From NCBI RefSeq assembly GCF_947495625.1, contig NZ_CANLZW010000025.1:1-64000 (forward strand): 64,000 nucleotides of DNA, written 5' to 3'. Of this stretch, positions 8,876 to 16,983 are shown piece after piece. Under the pieces are notes generated by a model that did no database searches, was not told where the DNA came from, and saw nothing but the letters and a program-made list of their open reading frames with translations. Each line of letters opens with the position of its first letter. The stretch's first letter is position 1. Source of the DNA: an uncultured Cocleimonas sp. GTDB taxonomy: Bacteria > Pseudomonadota > Gammaproteobacteria > Thiotrichales > Thiotrichaceae. Both the position numbers and the translations under genes were made by a program.

Positions 8876-9249
8876 AGCTCGATTAAAACACGCTTTGATA
8901 AAACCTTAAATATCACCCCCCTACTTTAGAGCCTTTTTTGTAAAACATTATCCTTCTATCACATACACTCACATTTCTAAATCACCAGAGTTAAACATCA
9001 TTCCACTATTTATCTGTTTCAAACATGTAATTCATATACATATCAAAAAAGAAAAAGGTTCATAAATTATTGATAAATATATCAATTGTAAATTTTCGTA
9101 AAGATGCTTTAATTCAGTGGATCAACTGTTATGGTCGCAGAGTACGCTTTTAAATTAATGAGAACTATTCGAAAAATACTTTTCGTTTTTACTTAAATTT
9201 AGTTCGTTTAGGATTTCATTCAAACAAGGCATTCACCAAAGGAATTATC
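8876..9249. other. Intergenic region between divergent genes
   Basis: AT-rich region with C-run repeat copy 5 near the left end. No further gene or strong hairpin seen. It must hold the promoters of the thioredoxin-fold gene (left) and the glycine-zipper lipoprotein gene (right). Confidence 0.5.
8912..8940 (+). repeat. C-run repeat, copy 5 (short form)
   Basis: Core ATCACCCCCCTACTTTAGA followed by GCC and a T-run, lying between divergent genes. It therefore does not follow a gene on its own strand. Confidence 0.85.
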
Positions 9250-9744
9250 ATGAAAAAACAAACCATACTTCTATCTTGCATTACTGCAGGCGCTCTTCTA
9301 TTAACCGGCTGTTCCACAAATGCTCAGACGGGTGCATTAGTGGGTTCTCTTGTGGGTGCTGGTATCGGAAAATCAACCTCAAATCATCGCGACAAACGTG
9401 CTGTAATCGGTGGTGTACTCGGTGGTATCGTTGGGTCTGCAATCGGTGCAGAGCAAGATAGAGCTAACTACAACCGCTCTGTGAGTAACCAAAAAACTTA
9501 CACAACACCTTATTACCAAGATGGCACTGCGAGTAAAACTGTAACGCAGCAACAGGTTGTGGTTACTCAGCCTGAAGTAGTCTATGTAGAGAGACCTCCC
9601 GCTTATTACTACCCACCTGTAAGCACTTCTATTATTTTAGGTGCAGGCTATTATGGTGGATATAGCAATAGTCACAAAAGGCGTTATTACCGAAACAACC
9701 GATCTCGACATCACAATCGTGTGCGTCACCCAAGACGCCACTAA
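9250..9744 (+). CDS. Glycine-zipper outer-membrane lipoprotein (paralogue 1)
   Basis: A 164-residue lipoprotein with lipobox LLTGC (Cys21). A glycine-zipper segment at about 29-69 (GALVGSLVGAGIGK, then VIGGVLGGIVGSAIGAEQDR) is typical of the SlyB/YMGG 2TM family. The C-terminal half is Tyr/Pro-rich, then Arg/His-rich (about 140-164). Residues 22-70 are almost identical to the gene at 10025, so the two arose by duplication. Likely inserted in or under the outer membrane; glycine-zipper lipoproteins are often linked to envelope stress. ATG 9250 has AAGGA eight bases upstream. A strong terminator follows. Confidence 0.85.
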   Translation: MKKQTILLSCITAGALLLTGCSTNAQTGALVGSLVGAGIGKSTSNHRDKRAVIGGVLGGIVGSAIGAEQDRANYNRSVSNQKTYTTPYYQDGTASKTVTQQQVVVTQPEVVYVERPPAYYYPPVSTSIILGAGYYGGYSNSHKRRYYRNNRSRHHNRVRHPRRH

Positions 9745-9770
9745 AACTATTTATAGTTTCATCAACATTA

Positions 9771-9799
9771 AAAAAGAGCACATTATGTGCTCTTTTTTT
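9771..9799 (+). terminator. Intrinsic terminator
   Basis: Hairpin GAGCAC-attat-GTGCTC (9776-9792) flanked by A5 on the left and T7 on the right; it can work on both strands. It lies 27 bp after the first glycine-zipper gene. Confidence 0.9.
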
Positions 9800-10024
9800 G
9801 TTGAGCTTCTCAACTATTTTCACTAGACAAAAACCTATAAACTACTGAAATAACTTCCAATTGTAATATTAGGTAAATTTATTAGTGCTCCTGATTTCAG
9901 GTGCTATATTTATGTCGTAATTAGAAGAAAAAATTATCTAGTTGAATTCTTTTCTATTTAGCTAGTTTCTTTGAGGCTTTGTTGACGTTTTACGAACTGA
10001 GCTTCATACACTTAGGTATTTATT

Positions 10025-10450
10025 ATGAAAAAACAAACACTATATTTATCACTCGTTTTAGCAGGAACTGTATTTTTAAGTGCTTGTTCTACGAATGCCC
10101 AAACTGGCGCTTTAGTCGGTTCTTTAGTTGGTGCTGGCATTGGCAAATCAACCTCAAACCATCATGACAAACGCGCTGTAATTGGTGGTGTATTAGGTGG
10201 TATCGTTGGTTCCGCAGTGGGTGCTGAACAGGATCGTGTCAACGCTTATAATAATTCAACGCAAAATGGTGCGGTTTATTCGGCGCCCGTTCAACAACCA
10301 CGTCAGGTGATTGTAAATCGTCAACCTGAATATGTGTATGTGGATCCTTACTATCCTATCAGCCCAACCATTATTATTAGCGGTAGGTATTACCATAGAC
10401 CGATGCATGACAGACGTCACCACCGTGTGCGTTATACGCGTCGCTACTAA
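10025..10450 (+). CDS. Glycine-zipper outer-membrane lipoprotein (paralogue 2)
   Basis: A 141-residue lipoprotein: lipobox FLSAC (Cys21), then a glycine-zipper region that repeats that of the gene at 9250 nearly residue for residue (STNAQTGALVGSLVGAGIG, IGGVLGGIVGSA). The C-terminal part differs in sequence but keeps the Tyr/Pro-rich then His/Arg-rich style. The two genes have separate terminators and unrelated upstream sequences, so they are probably expressed independently. Function unknown beyond the family. Confidence 0.85.
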   Translation: MKKQTLYLSLVLAGTVFLSACSTNAQTGALVGSLVGAGIGKSTSNHHDKRAVIGGVLGGIVGSAVGAEQDRVNAYNNSTQNGAVYSAPVQQPRQVIVNRQPEYVYVDPYYPISPTIIISGRYYHRPMHDRRHHRVRYTRRY

Positions 10451-10518
10451 TAACTCAGTACGTGATTTGAAGATGTTGCTGATAAAGAACGAGCTTCGAA
10501 CTCATTAGCTGGATGTAC

Positions 10519-10572
10519 AAGCCAGACTTAATGCAAAGTGCTAATAGCACGCGTATTAGGTTTGGCTTTTTT
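10519..10572 (+). terminator. Probable terminator with inner hairpin
   Basis: The outer arms AAGCCA (10519-10524) and TGGCTT (near 10563-10568) run into a T-run and enclose the hairpin GTGCTAATAGCAC. It lies about 70 bp after the second glycine-zipper gene. Confidence 0.6.
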
Positions 10573-10619
10573 GTTTTAAAGTAGTATTTGAGGCATTGTT
10601 AACCATTAATAATAATTAA

Positions 10620-10756
10620 GTCACCCCCCTACTTTAAGTGACTTTTCATTTTGCTATTTAAAATGACCTAAGGAACTTATGCTTTGCGGAATGATATTAC
10701 GTTTTTGTTTTTTAAAAACGTAAATAGAATTTATGCAGAGCTAGGCGCTTTTTTTA
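10620..10756 (+). repeat. C-run repeat, copy 6 (long form, type I filling)
   Basis: The core GTCACCCCCCTACTTTAAG leads into an ACGTTTTT...AAAAACGT hairpin, then GAATTTATGCAGAGCTAGG, closing at CGC and a T-run. It matches copy 15 along its whole length. The stop codon of the BenE-like gene (10754-10756) lies in the last bases. Confidence 0.88.
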
Positions 10757-11920
10757 AGATCGAAATTGCAATACTTTCTGCACCAGTAAACCTGCAATCA
10801 ATCCCCAAAATGCCGCACCAATCCCAAAGAAAACAACACCAGATACAGTCACCAGAAAAGTAACGAGAGCAGCTTCTCTGTGTGTAGGCTTATCCAAAGC
10901 AATCGCAAGACTATTACCTAATGTCCCGATTAAGGCTAAACCCGCCAACGGTAAAATCAACGCTTTAGGACTCATCGAAAATAGCGCCACAACGGTTGCA
11001 CCAAACAAAGCTGCGATAAAATAAAATACACCCGCGCTCACCGCTGCCAAATAACGTGTCTCACGATTAGGGTCTGCGTCTTTTTCCATACAAATCGCTG
11101 CGGTTATAGCCGCCAGATTAAAGGCAAACCCACCAAAAGGTGCGAGTAGCATAGTGGTAATGCCCGTAGTGGTAATAATCGGAGACAGAGGGGGTCTATA
11201 TCCTGCCGTATGCATGGTCGCGATACCCGGCATATTTTGAGAAGACATGGTGACAATAAACAATGGGATGCCAATACTAATCAATGACGTCATTGAAAAT
11301 GTAGGCATGGTGAAAACAAAGGATGCTATCTCAAAATCCAGCTGTTTGGTTTCAAACAAACCCATGCTCCAGGCGGCAATCCCACCAACAACCAACACTA
11401 ATGGAATTGCATAAAGAGGAAATAGTCGTTTACCCAATAGATAAGTCACACACATCAACGCGACTAAAGCGAATTCCTGTTGTAGATATTTGAAGATTTC
11501 CAGACAGAATGGCATCAGCACACCTGCCAACATTGCCGCAGCAATGGGCGGAGGTATGAGTTTACTCAAACGATCTAAACTGCCTGTGATTCCACTTAAG
11601 GTTATCAATAACCCACTAAAAATAAAGGCACCTACCGCTTCATTCATAGGTACATCTACCAGCGCGGTAGCAAGCATGGCTGCGCCAGGGGTCGACCATG
11701 CAGTCAAAATAGGCGTCTTATAATAAAATGATAGGCCGATACACGTTGCCGCCATCCCCAAACCAAGCGCCAATAACCATGAATTGATTAACGCCTGATC
11801 AGCCCCCGCAGCATTCGCCGCTTGAAAAACAATCGCCACCGAACTGGTGTAGCCAACTAACACTGCAATAAAACCAGAACTAATATGGCTGAGTCTTAAC
11901 GAAGCTAAAAAATTAAACAT
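10754..11920 (-). CDS. Benzoate/H+ symporter family (BenE-like) membrane protein
   Basis: A 388-residue integral membrane protein with about 11-12 helices and the BenE family signatures: GFIAVLVGYTSS near the N-terminus, TAWSTPGAAML at about 75, and FAFNLAAITAAICM with the following acidic EKDADPNRE. BenE proteins carry aromatic acids such as benzoate by proton symport, but no aromatic-degradation gene lies nearby, so the substrate is open. ATG 11920 (MFNFLASL) is preferred to the upstream TTG. The stop codon lies inside C-run repeat copy 6. Confidence 0.85.
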   Translation of the reverse strand: MFNFLASLRLSHISSGFIAVLVGYTSSVAIVFQAANAAGADQALINSWLLALGLGMAATCIGLSFYYKTPILTAWSTPGAAMLATALVDVPMNEAVGAFIFSGLLITLSGITGSLDRLSKLIPPPIAAAMLAGVLMPFCLEIFKYLQQEFALVALMCVTYLLGKRLFPLYAIPLVLVVGGIAAWSMGLFETKQLDFEIASFVFTMPTFSMTSLISIGIPLFIVTMSSQNMPGIATMHTAGYRPPLSPIITTTGITTMLLAPFGGFAFNLAAITAAICMEKDADPNRETRYLAAVSAGVFYFIAALFGATVVALFSMSPKALILPLAGLALIGTLGNSLAIALDKPTHREAALVTFLVTVSGVVFFGIGAAFWGLIAGLLVQKVLQFRS

Positions 11921-12011
11921 GAGGGAGCCCAAAAATATTTAGCTTCAATTGTAGGACAAAGCGCGCTGGATTAATTAGAAAAAAGCTCACATATGCTGAA
12001 AGCTTTTGCAG

Positions 12012-13307
12012 TTATGCGGAAAACTGTTTGAATTTTCGACCGAGATATATTCCAGTAGCGGCCCATATCATTGCAATAACGGCTCCCACGCCAGCCACAG
12101 CTGCGAGACTTAATCCCAAGCCTTGAGTCAATGCGGTAAAGGCCCATGCATTGAGCATATCGCCACCGCGGTAGATAATTATATCAATCACAGGCTTAGT
12201 CTTAAATCGAACTTGTCTGCTTACTACCGTAAACAACATTTCCCGCGCTGGACGTGTCACTGCGTAATTACCTGCTCTGCGGATAACCTGCACCGCAATC
12301 ACCACGCCAACAATAGGCGCGAAAGCCAGTAATAACATACCGGCAGCAATCAATACCGGCACAGAAGCCAGGGTGAATGAAAGCCCAAATCGTTTTGCCA
12401 TGCGACCCGTTGCAAAAACGGCAACAAATACCGTCAAAGTATTAACCACTAAATCCATACTCGACCAGATTTGTGTACGTGTCTCACGATCATAGTCAGC
12501 GAGCAAATTCTTCAATTCAAAATACACGAACGAACTAATGGAAGTATATAACAGGATAAATACGGCTATCATGATTAAGTAAGGACTTTTCAGGAAGTCG
12601 TTAATACCCGAAAATAATTTACCTCCGATAATATCTACATCATTACTCGAACTATCATGGCTATCAATTTCAAGGTCACTGAGTTTGAGTTTTTGTAGCC
12701 AGATACTCAGTGGAATAGTCATTATCAGCAACGCGCTGGCAATCAGCAATAAATTATCTGTGCCAATATTAGTCGCGAGGAACGTAGGAATACTTGGGCC
12801 AACAATAGCTCCGACACTTGCCCCTGCCCCGATAAAACCAAATAAACGCGTTGCCTGAGGTCGCGTGAAAATATCTGACATCAAACTCCAAAATACAGAT
12901 ATATGAAATAAGCTGAAAACACTAATCCACACATAGAAGGATTTATCCAGCAATACGCTTTCAGTGGCTAATTGAGTGCCCAGATAAAACAGCAGAAAAC
13001 TGAAGGAAAAGAATGCATACACATAGGGAACGAGTTGTTTGTAGCGTACTCGACTAATCAAGCTACTGTATAAAGAGACCGTGATAATGCTGAAGAAAAA
13101 AGTCAGCGTCCATAAAAAGCTAACCTCTACATCAGTCCAGTCACTCGCCATCGCATCGCGCACGGGACGCAGAATGTAATATCCCGCCATCAAGATAAAA
13201 ACCAATAAAAATGAAGCTAAGGTAATCCGGATTTCATGCGGTTTAATGTCACTCGCGAAATTCAAAAGTCGCTGAATCGGATGTGACTCTTTTGCACCAT
13301 CACTCAT
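12012..13307 (-). CDS. MFS-type transporter resembling ATP/ADP-carrier (TLC) proteins
   Basis: A 431-residue membrane protein with 12 likely helices. The N-terminal FILMAGYYILRPVRDAMASDW resembles the YYxLRPxRD segment found in nucleotide (TLC-type) carriers and their free-living homologues. The RPAREMLFTVV segment at about 355 is also typical. Substrate unknown; free-living members are poorly characterised. It starts 5 bp after the aldo/keto reductase stop codon, so the two are co-transcribed with the reductase first. Confidence 0.75.
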   Translation of the reverse strand: MSDGAKESHPIQRLLNFASDIKPHEIRITLASFLLVFILMAGYYILRPVRDAMASDWTDVEVSFLWTLTFFFSIITVSLYSSLISRVRYKQLVPYVYAFFSFSFLLFYLGTQLATESVLLDKSFYVWISVFSLFHISVFWSLMSDIFTRPQATRLFGFIGAGASVGAIVGPSIPTFLATNIGTDNLLLIASALLIMTIPLSIWLQKLKLSDLEIDSHDSSSNDVDIIGGKLFSGINDFLKSPYLIMIAVFILLYTSISSFVYFELKNLLADYDRETRTQIWSSMDLVVNTLTVFVAVFATGRMAKRFGLSFTLASVPVLIAAGMLLLAFAPIVGVVIAVQVIRRAGNYAVTRPAREMLFTVVSRQVRFKTKPVIDIIIYRGGDMLNAWAFTALTQGLGLSLAAVAGVGAVIAMIWAATGIYLGRKFKQFSA

Positions 13308-13312
13308 AGCAG

Positions 13313-14233
13313 TTATAAGCTGTTAAAGTAATTGAGCATTTCTTTGCGTTGCGCAGGGTCAGGCAAGCGACCAAAATTAGCCTGCATATTATCCACCATG
13401 TGCTTGGCTTTTGAAGTCGCGGGAATCGCGCAGGTAATATCCGGATGCCCCAGTATAAATTTGAGATAAAACTGTCCCCAGCTGTTGCAATCAATGTCTT
13501 TTACCATTTCGGGCAATGCCTTACCTTTGCTTTGAAGGAACAAAGAACCGCGCTGATAGGGACGATTGATCATCGTGGCTATGCCTTTATCTCTCGCTAC
13601 TGGAAGGATTTCACGCTCCGCATCAAGATTGGCGATGTTATAACTAAACTGCACAAAATCGATCGGTTCATTTTTCATCACCTGAATAAACTCATCATGG
13701 TCGCGCCCGTGAGAAGTAGTAATCCCGATATACCTGACTTTGCCTTCTTTCTTCCAATTCTTAAGAGTATCGAGCTGGGTCTTCCAATCCACCAGATTAT
13801 GCACGCTGATAAGATCGAAATTCTTCACATTCATGCGTTGCGCTGATTCCAGCATATCTGAAATTCCCTGTTCACGGCCTCTGGTCCAGACTTTGGTCGC
13901 AGCAAATACTTTCGGATGATTCTTCATACTACGTAAAACATCACCTACGCGTGCCTCTGCACTGCCATACATGGGAGATGAATCAATGACCATACCTTTC
14001 GCTGCAAAGAACGCCTGAATAACAGCAGTCAGTTTAGCCATGCTTTCAGGATCATCATCTTTATTAAAGGTACGCGACGTACCCATGCCTACAACGGGTA
14101 ATAATTCACCTGAACTGGGAATTTTTTTCTGAATTAATGGGAGCTTCGATGTTGCACTCTCTGCGAATAACTCACTGGCTGGTAAGGCTAGCATCGCTGC
14201 TGCTAACTGTAGAATCTGACGTCGTGTAACCAT
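13313..14233 (-). CDS. Exported aldo/keto reductase with Tat signal
   Basis: A 306-residue aldo/keto reductase (TIM barrel, NADPH-dependent carbonyl reduction). Catalytic tetrad visible: Asp84 and Tyr89 (VIDSSPMYG), Lys114 (ATKVW), His145 (LISVHNL). The N-terminus MVTRRQILQLAAAMLALPAS is a twin-arginine type signal, so the enzyme is probably exported folded; that is less usual for this family, although the YajO/Tas branch has such members. First gene of a two-gene operon with the transporter at 12012. Confidence 0.85.
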   Translation of the reverse strand: MVTRRQILQLAAAMLALPASELFAESATSKLPLIQKKIPSSGELLPVVGMGTSRTFNKDDDPESMAKLTAVIQAFFAAKGMVIDSSPMYGSAEARVGDVLRSMKNHPKVFAATKVWTRGREQGISDMLESAQRMNVKNFDLISVHNLVDWKTQLDTLKNWKKEGKVRYIGITTSHGRDHDEFIQVMKNEPIDFVQFSYNIANLDAEREILPVARDKGIATMINRPYQRGSLFLQSKGKALPEMVKDIDCNSWGQFYLKFILGHPDITCAIPATSKAKHMVDNMQANFGRLPDPAQRKEMLNYFNSL

Positions 14234-14318
14234 GAAATACCCCTTTCAGAAATAATAGATGTGTTTAAATTCTAGACCAGAACTATCGATAATTGTTCAG
14301 CTAATTCTATATTAAATG

Positions 14319-14437
14319 CACACCCCCTACTTTTACGGGTTTTTTTAACATTAAACAAGGAAACCCCGCACTGTCGGGTTGCCGTCGTTTTGCTCCAGCA
14401 TTGTCACGGCTGCGCCTCGGCTGAGCACTTTTTTTAT
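14319..14437 (+). repeat. C-run repeat, copy 7 (long form, type II filling)
   Basis: Core CACACCCCCTACTTTTACGGG and a T-run, then hairpin CCCGCACTGTCGGG, then TGCTCCAGCATTGTCACGG, closing at GAGCAC and a T-run. It lies between divergent genes. Confidence 0.87.
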
Positions 14438-14508
14438 AATTTACATAAATTTAACAATTTATTTGATAGACTCAAGCATCCCTAAACCCACAGAAGGAAA
14501 AAAAACGT

Positions 14509-15153
14509 ATGAAAAAAAAATATCTGATTGGATTAATTATCGGCTTCAGTGCACTCACCAGCCTACCTACTATGGCTGAAGATAAGCCTATGGGTTTCTT
14601 TGTTACTAGTGTTGGTTCTGGTAAAGGCGGCGATCTTGGTGGACTCGAAGGCGCTGACGCACATTGTACAAAGCTTGCCAAAGCAGCAGGGGAAGATAAA
14701 CGAGAGTGGCGCGCATACTTGAGCACAGAAGCTGAAGGTAAGCGTGGAATCAGTGCAAGAGACAGAATCGGCAAAGGCCCCTGGTATAATGCAAAAGGAG
14801 AAATGATTGCTGCTAATCTGACTGATCTACACCTCTACAATAAAACTATTTTGAAAGAAAGTGCACTGGATGAGAATGGAGCGCTCGTCAACGGACGCGG
14901 TGACAAACCAAATCGCCATGACATTCTGACTGGCAGCATGGATGATGGCACAGCATTTTTCCCAGATGATAAGGACCATACCTGTAATAACTGGACGAGT
15001 AGCGATAAAGGTTCGGCAATGGTAGGACACCATGACCGTCATGGTGGTGGCAACACATCCTGGACTGCAGCTCACGGAACCCGTGGATGTAGCATGGATG
15101 ATTTAGCAAAAACTGGCGGTAGCGGACTTTTCTATTGTTTTGCGGCTGATTAG
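14509..15153 (+). CDS. Exported lectin-like (endostatin/DUF1554-type) protein
   Basis: A 214-residue protein with a signal peptide (1-23, cut after TMA). The mature part shows GGLEGADAHCTKLAKAAG followed by WRAYLST, and later CNNWTSS, the pattern of the C-type-lectin-like endostatin/DUF1554 group. Four cysteines (near 54, 164, 195 and 210) could form two disulfides. HHDRHGGG is a possible metal-binding stretch. Periplasmic or secreted; ligand unknown. AGAAGGA precedes ATG 14509. Alone, with a repeat copy upstream. Confidence 0.7.
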   Translation: MKKKYLIGLIIGFSALTSLPTMAEDKPMGFFVTSVGSGKGGDLGGLEGADAHCTKLAKAAGEDKREWRAYLSTEAEGKRGISARDRIGKGPWYNAKGEMIAANLTDLHLYNKTILKESALDENGALVNGRGDKPNRHDILTGSMDDGTAFFPDDKDHTCNNWTSSDKGSAMVGHHDRHGGGNTSWTAAHGTRGCSMDDLAKTGGSGLFYCFAAD

Positions 15154-15183
15154 TATTCTTTAAAAGTTTAAATTTCTGAATAT

Positions 15184-15208
15184 GGGCTCAAGTTTTATAG
15201 CTTGAGTT
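15184..15208. other. Small hairpin between convergent genes
   Basis: CTCAAG and CTTGAG arms around a short loop, between the convergent lectin-like and DUF2244 genes. There is no T-run, so any termination role is uncertain. Confidence 0.4.
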
Positions 15209-15253
15209 CATATCTAAAGCTCGATATTGTTTAATATTTCAAGATCACTCTTC

Positions 15254-15763
15254 TTAAGCTTCAGATAATGGCTTCCACCATTTAGCATTGATTTCTTTTA
15301 ATCCCGCTTGTTTAAATATAAGTCGTGCTTCAGCTTTGTCTGAATGATTAAGAAAGGAACCTAATTCAAAACGTGACTTCGAATCAGATAGGCTAAGCTC
15401 GATCGGTTCGGTGGGCTTTTCTGGCTCAGCAACCAGAATGAAGGCTTCTGGTCTATCCAGTTTGAAGGTTCGCTCGACACAGTGCTTTCCCGTTTCAATA
15501 AGCACATGATGATCATCAATCGTAATCACCTGCTTTTCATACGTTTGATTGCAAACCTTGTACATGAAATACGCAAATAGACCGACATCCAGCCCAGCAA
15601 AAGGCAAAACAAGGTAACCGCCGACAAAACTCCAACCCACACCAATCATCAACACAAATAAACTCACCGCAACGATCACGACTTGCGTCTGACGCATCGA
15701 TGCCGATCGATTAGGCGACAATATGATTTTGGTATCTGATTGATTTGACTGGGTAACTATCAT
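15254..15763 (-). CDS. DUF2244 family membrane protein
   Basis: A 169-residue protein with two close membrane helices (about 28-47 and 50-67) and a C-terminal cytoplasmic beta-rich domain. The opening IILSPNRSASMRQTQ is the DUF2244 signature (Pro-Asn-Arg-Ser). In proteobacteria such genes often accompany cytochrome oxidase genes, but none is next to it here. No biochemical role is known. Confidence 0.75.
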   Translation of the reverse strand: MIVTQSNQSDTKIILSPNRSASMRQTQVVIVAVSLFVLMIGVGWSFVGGYLVLPFAGLDVGLFAYFMYKVCNQTYEKQVITIDDHHVLIETGKHCVERTFKLDRPEAFILVAEPEKPTEPIELSLSDSKSRFELGSFLNHSDKAEARLIFKQAGLKEINAKWWKPLSEA

Positions 15764-15899
15764 TGCTCGACGAATAAGTGGTTAACCTTGTCGAGCATTC
15801 TATGTGGCTAAGGTCAAAAAGTACAATTAACACACTGTTTGCACATAGGAAGACATTTTCTTTTTAGAAAAAAAATGCAAAAGATGTGAAAAAGAACGA

Positions 15900-16088
15900 C
15901 TATTTCCAATCCACATTGATTGCACCATTAGAGTTACGCTCTATGGATTGATTAGAAAAATCTTTACTGGTTTTTGGAGGGCTGATTGTTGGTGATACTT
16001 TTTGCACAATTATCCACAGCACATAAAAAGTAATAAAGACTGTAACCAACAAAATCAGCAAGCGTTTAAATTTATGTATCACACTCAA
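15900..16088 (-). CDS. Small single-pass membrane protein, unknown
   Basis: A 62-residue protein: basic start (MSVIHKFKRL), one helix at about 10-28, then a polar tail rich in Ser/Asn. No family recognised. It is kept because the length, the N-in basic pattern and the position downstream of iscX in the same direction suit a real gene. No strong ribosome binding site. Confidence 0.4.
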   Translation of the reverse strand: MSVIHKFKRLLILLVTVFITFYVLWIIVQKVSPTISPPKTSKDFSNQSIERNSNGAINVDWK

Positions 16089-16174
16089 TTCCGATCTTAA
16101 AAATGGCTATTCTCTATTTTTTGATCAAACATTGCATTGATCTAAATTAAATCTCGATTAATTAACTTTGGTGT

Positions 16175-16375
16175 TTATTCTTTTTCTTCAATCCAGTTCA
16201 TTTGAATTGATTCAAGAATTTTCTCATTGGATTTTTCAGGATCATCGTCGAAGTTTTCCAACGCACAAACCCAGGCATGTAAATCAGTAAAACGAATGTA
16301 CTGAGGATCAACATCAGGATGAGCTTCATCAAGATCAATAGCGATATCGAGTGTGTCTGTCCATTTTAACTGCAT
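16175..16375 (-). CDS. iscX: IscX (YfhJ), Fe-S assembly regulator
   Basis: A 66-residue acidic protein, the usual IscX length. It matches the family in LKWTDTLDIAIDLDEAHPDVDPQYIRFTDLHAWV and the C-terminal ESIQMNWIEE. IscX binds IscS and iron and tunes cluster assembly on IscU. It is the last isc gene, but 248 bp separate it from fdx, and that gap holds a palindromic element and C-run repeat copy 8. Expression may therefore be reduced or need its own promoter. Confidence 0.92.
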   Translation of the reverse strand: MQLKWTDTLDIAIDLDEAHPDVDPQYIRFTDLHAWVCALENFDDDPEKSNEKILESIQMNWIEEKE

Positions 16376-16416
16376 TTTAAATACCTCTATTTGTTACTTA
16401 ATCGATTTCTAAATTA

Positions 16417-16447
16417 TTAAAAAAGTGCCCATAAGTAGGGGGGTGTC
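16417..16447 (-). repeat. C-run repeat, copy 8 (short form) inside the isc operon
   Basis: Minus-strand reading GACACCCCCCTACTTATGGG, then CAC and a T-run, between fdx and iscX on the sense strand. CCC...GGG arms followed by T residues could act as a partial terminator. Confidence 0.87.
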
Positions 16448-16510
16448 TTTTTATCTATTTAAATATTCTTTATTACTCAATATCTCTGTTCTGGATGTAT
16501 TAAGCAGGAT

Positions 16511-16610
16511 TTTTGCTCAAGTTCAAGGCGGGTTTTTAATCACAAGGCCGAAGCGTACATTAGTACGTAAGGATTTGTGATTAAATGCCCAACGCCGAAA
16601 TTGAGTAAAA
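16511..16610. repeat. 100-bp palindromic element between fdx and iscX
   Basis: Nested inverted repeats: 16511-16520/16601-16610 (TTTTGCTCAA/TTGAGTAAAA, 9 of 10), GGCG/CGCC, a perfect 11-bp pair 16535-16545/16575-16585 (TTTAATCACAA), and CGTAC/GTACG at the tip. It looks like a REP-type element separate from the C-run family. Confidence 0.75.
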
Positions 16611-16623
16611 AGACAATTAATAC

Positions 16624-16962
16624 TTAGTGGTTTTCTGAGACCATGTTTATGGTGTACTTTGGTATTTCTATTACCAAATCCTCTTCCGCCACTTTCGCCT
16701 GACAACTCAAACGCGAATCCGGGTCTACACCCCAGGCTTTATCCAGATAATCTTCTTCTAGATCTGTTGCTTCTTCTAAAGAATCAAAACCTTCACGCAC
16801 GTATACGTGGCAGGTTGTACATGCACAGGATTTCTCACAAGCATGTTCGATTTCGATATGATTTTGTAAGCCTACATCACACAGTGTTGTGCCTGGTTCT
16901 GCTTCTACTACGGCACCTTCAGGACAAAGTTCTTCGTGTGGTAGGAATATAATTTGTGGCAT
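16624..16962 (-). CDS. fdx: Isc-type [2Fe-2S] ferredoxin
   Basis: A 112-residue adrenodoxin-type ferredoxin that passes electrons to IscS/IscU during cluster assembly. The cluster ligands are Cys42, Cys48, Cys51 and Cys87 (EHACEKSCACTTCHVYV and RLSCQA), with the extra Cys46 also seen in known Isc ferredoxins. The C-terminus ends KYTINMVSENH, as in the family. It starts 22 bp after hscA and belongs to the isc operon. Confidence 0.95.
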   Translation of the reverse strand: MPQIIFLPHEELCPEGAVVEAEPGTTLCDVGLQNHIEIEHACEKSCACTTCHVYVREGFDSLEEATDLEEDYLDKAWGVDPDSRLSCQAKVAEEDLVIEIPKYTINMVSENH

Positions 16963-16983
16963 ATTTGTATTAACTCTCTAATT

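Noticed and set aside
14379-14579. 66-codon plus-strand reading frame before the lectin-like gene
   Set aside because: It begins inside repeat copy 7 and overlaps the real gene out of frame.
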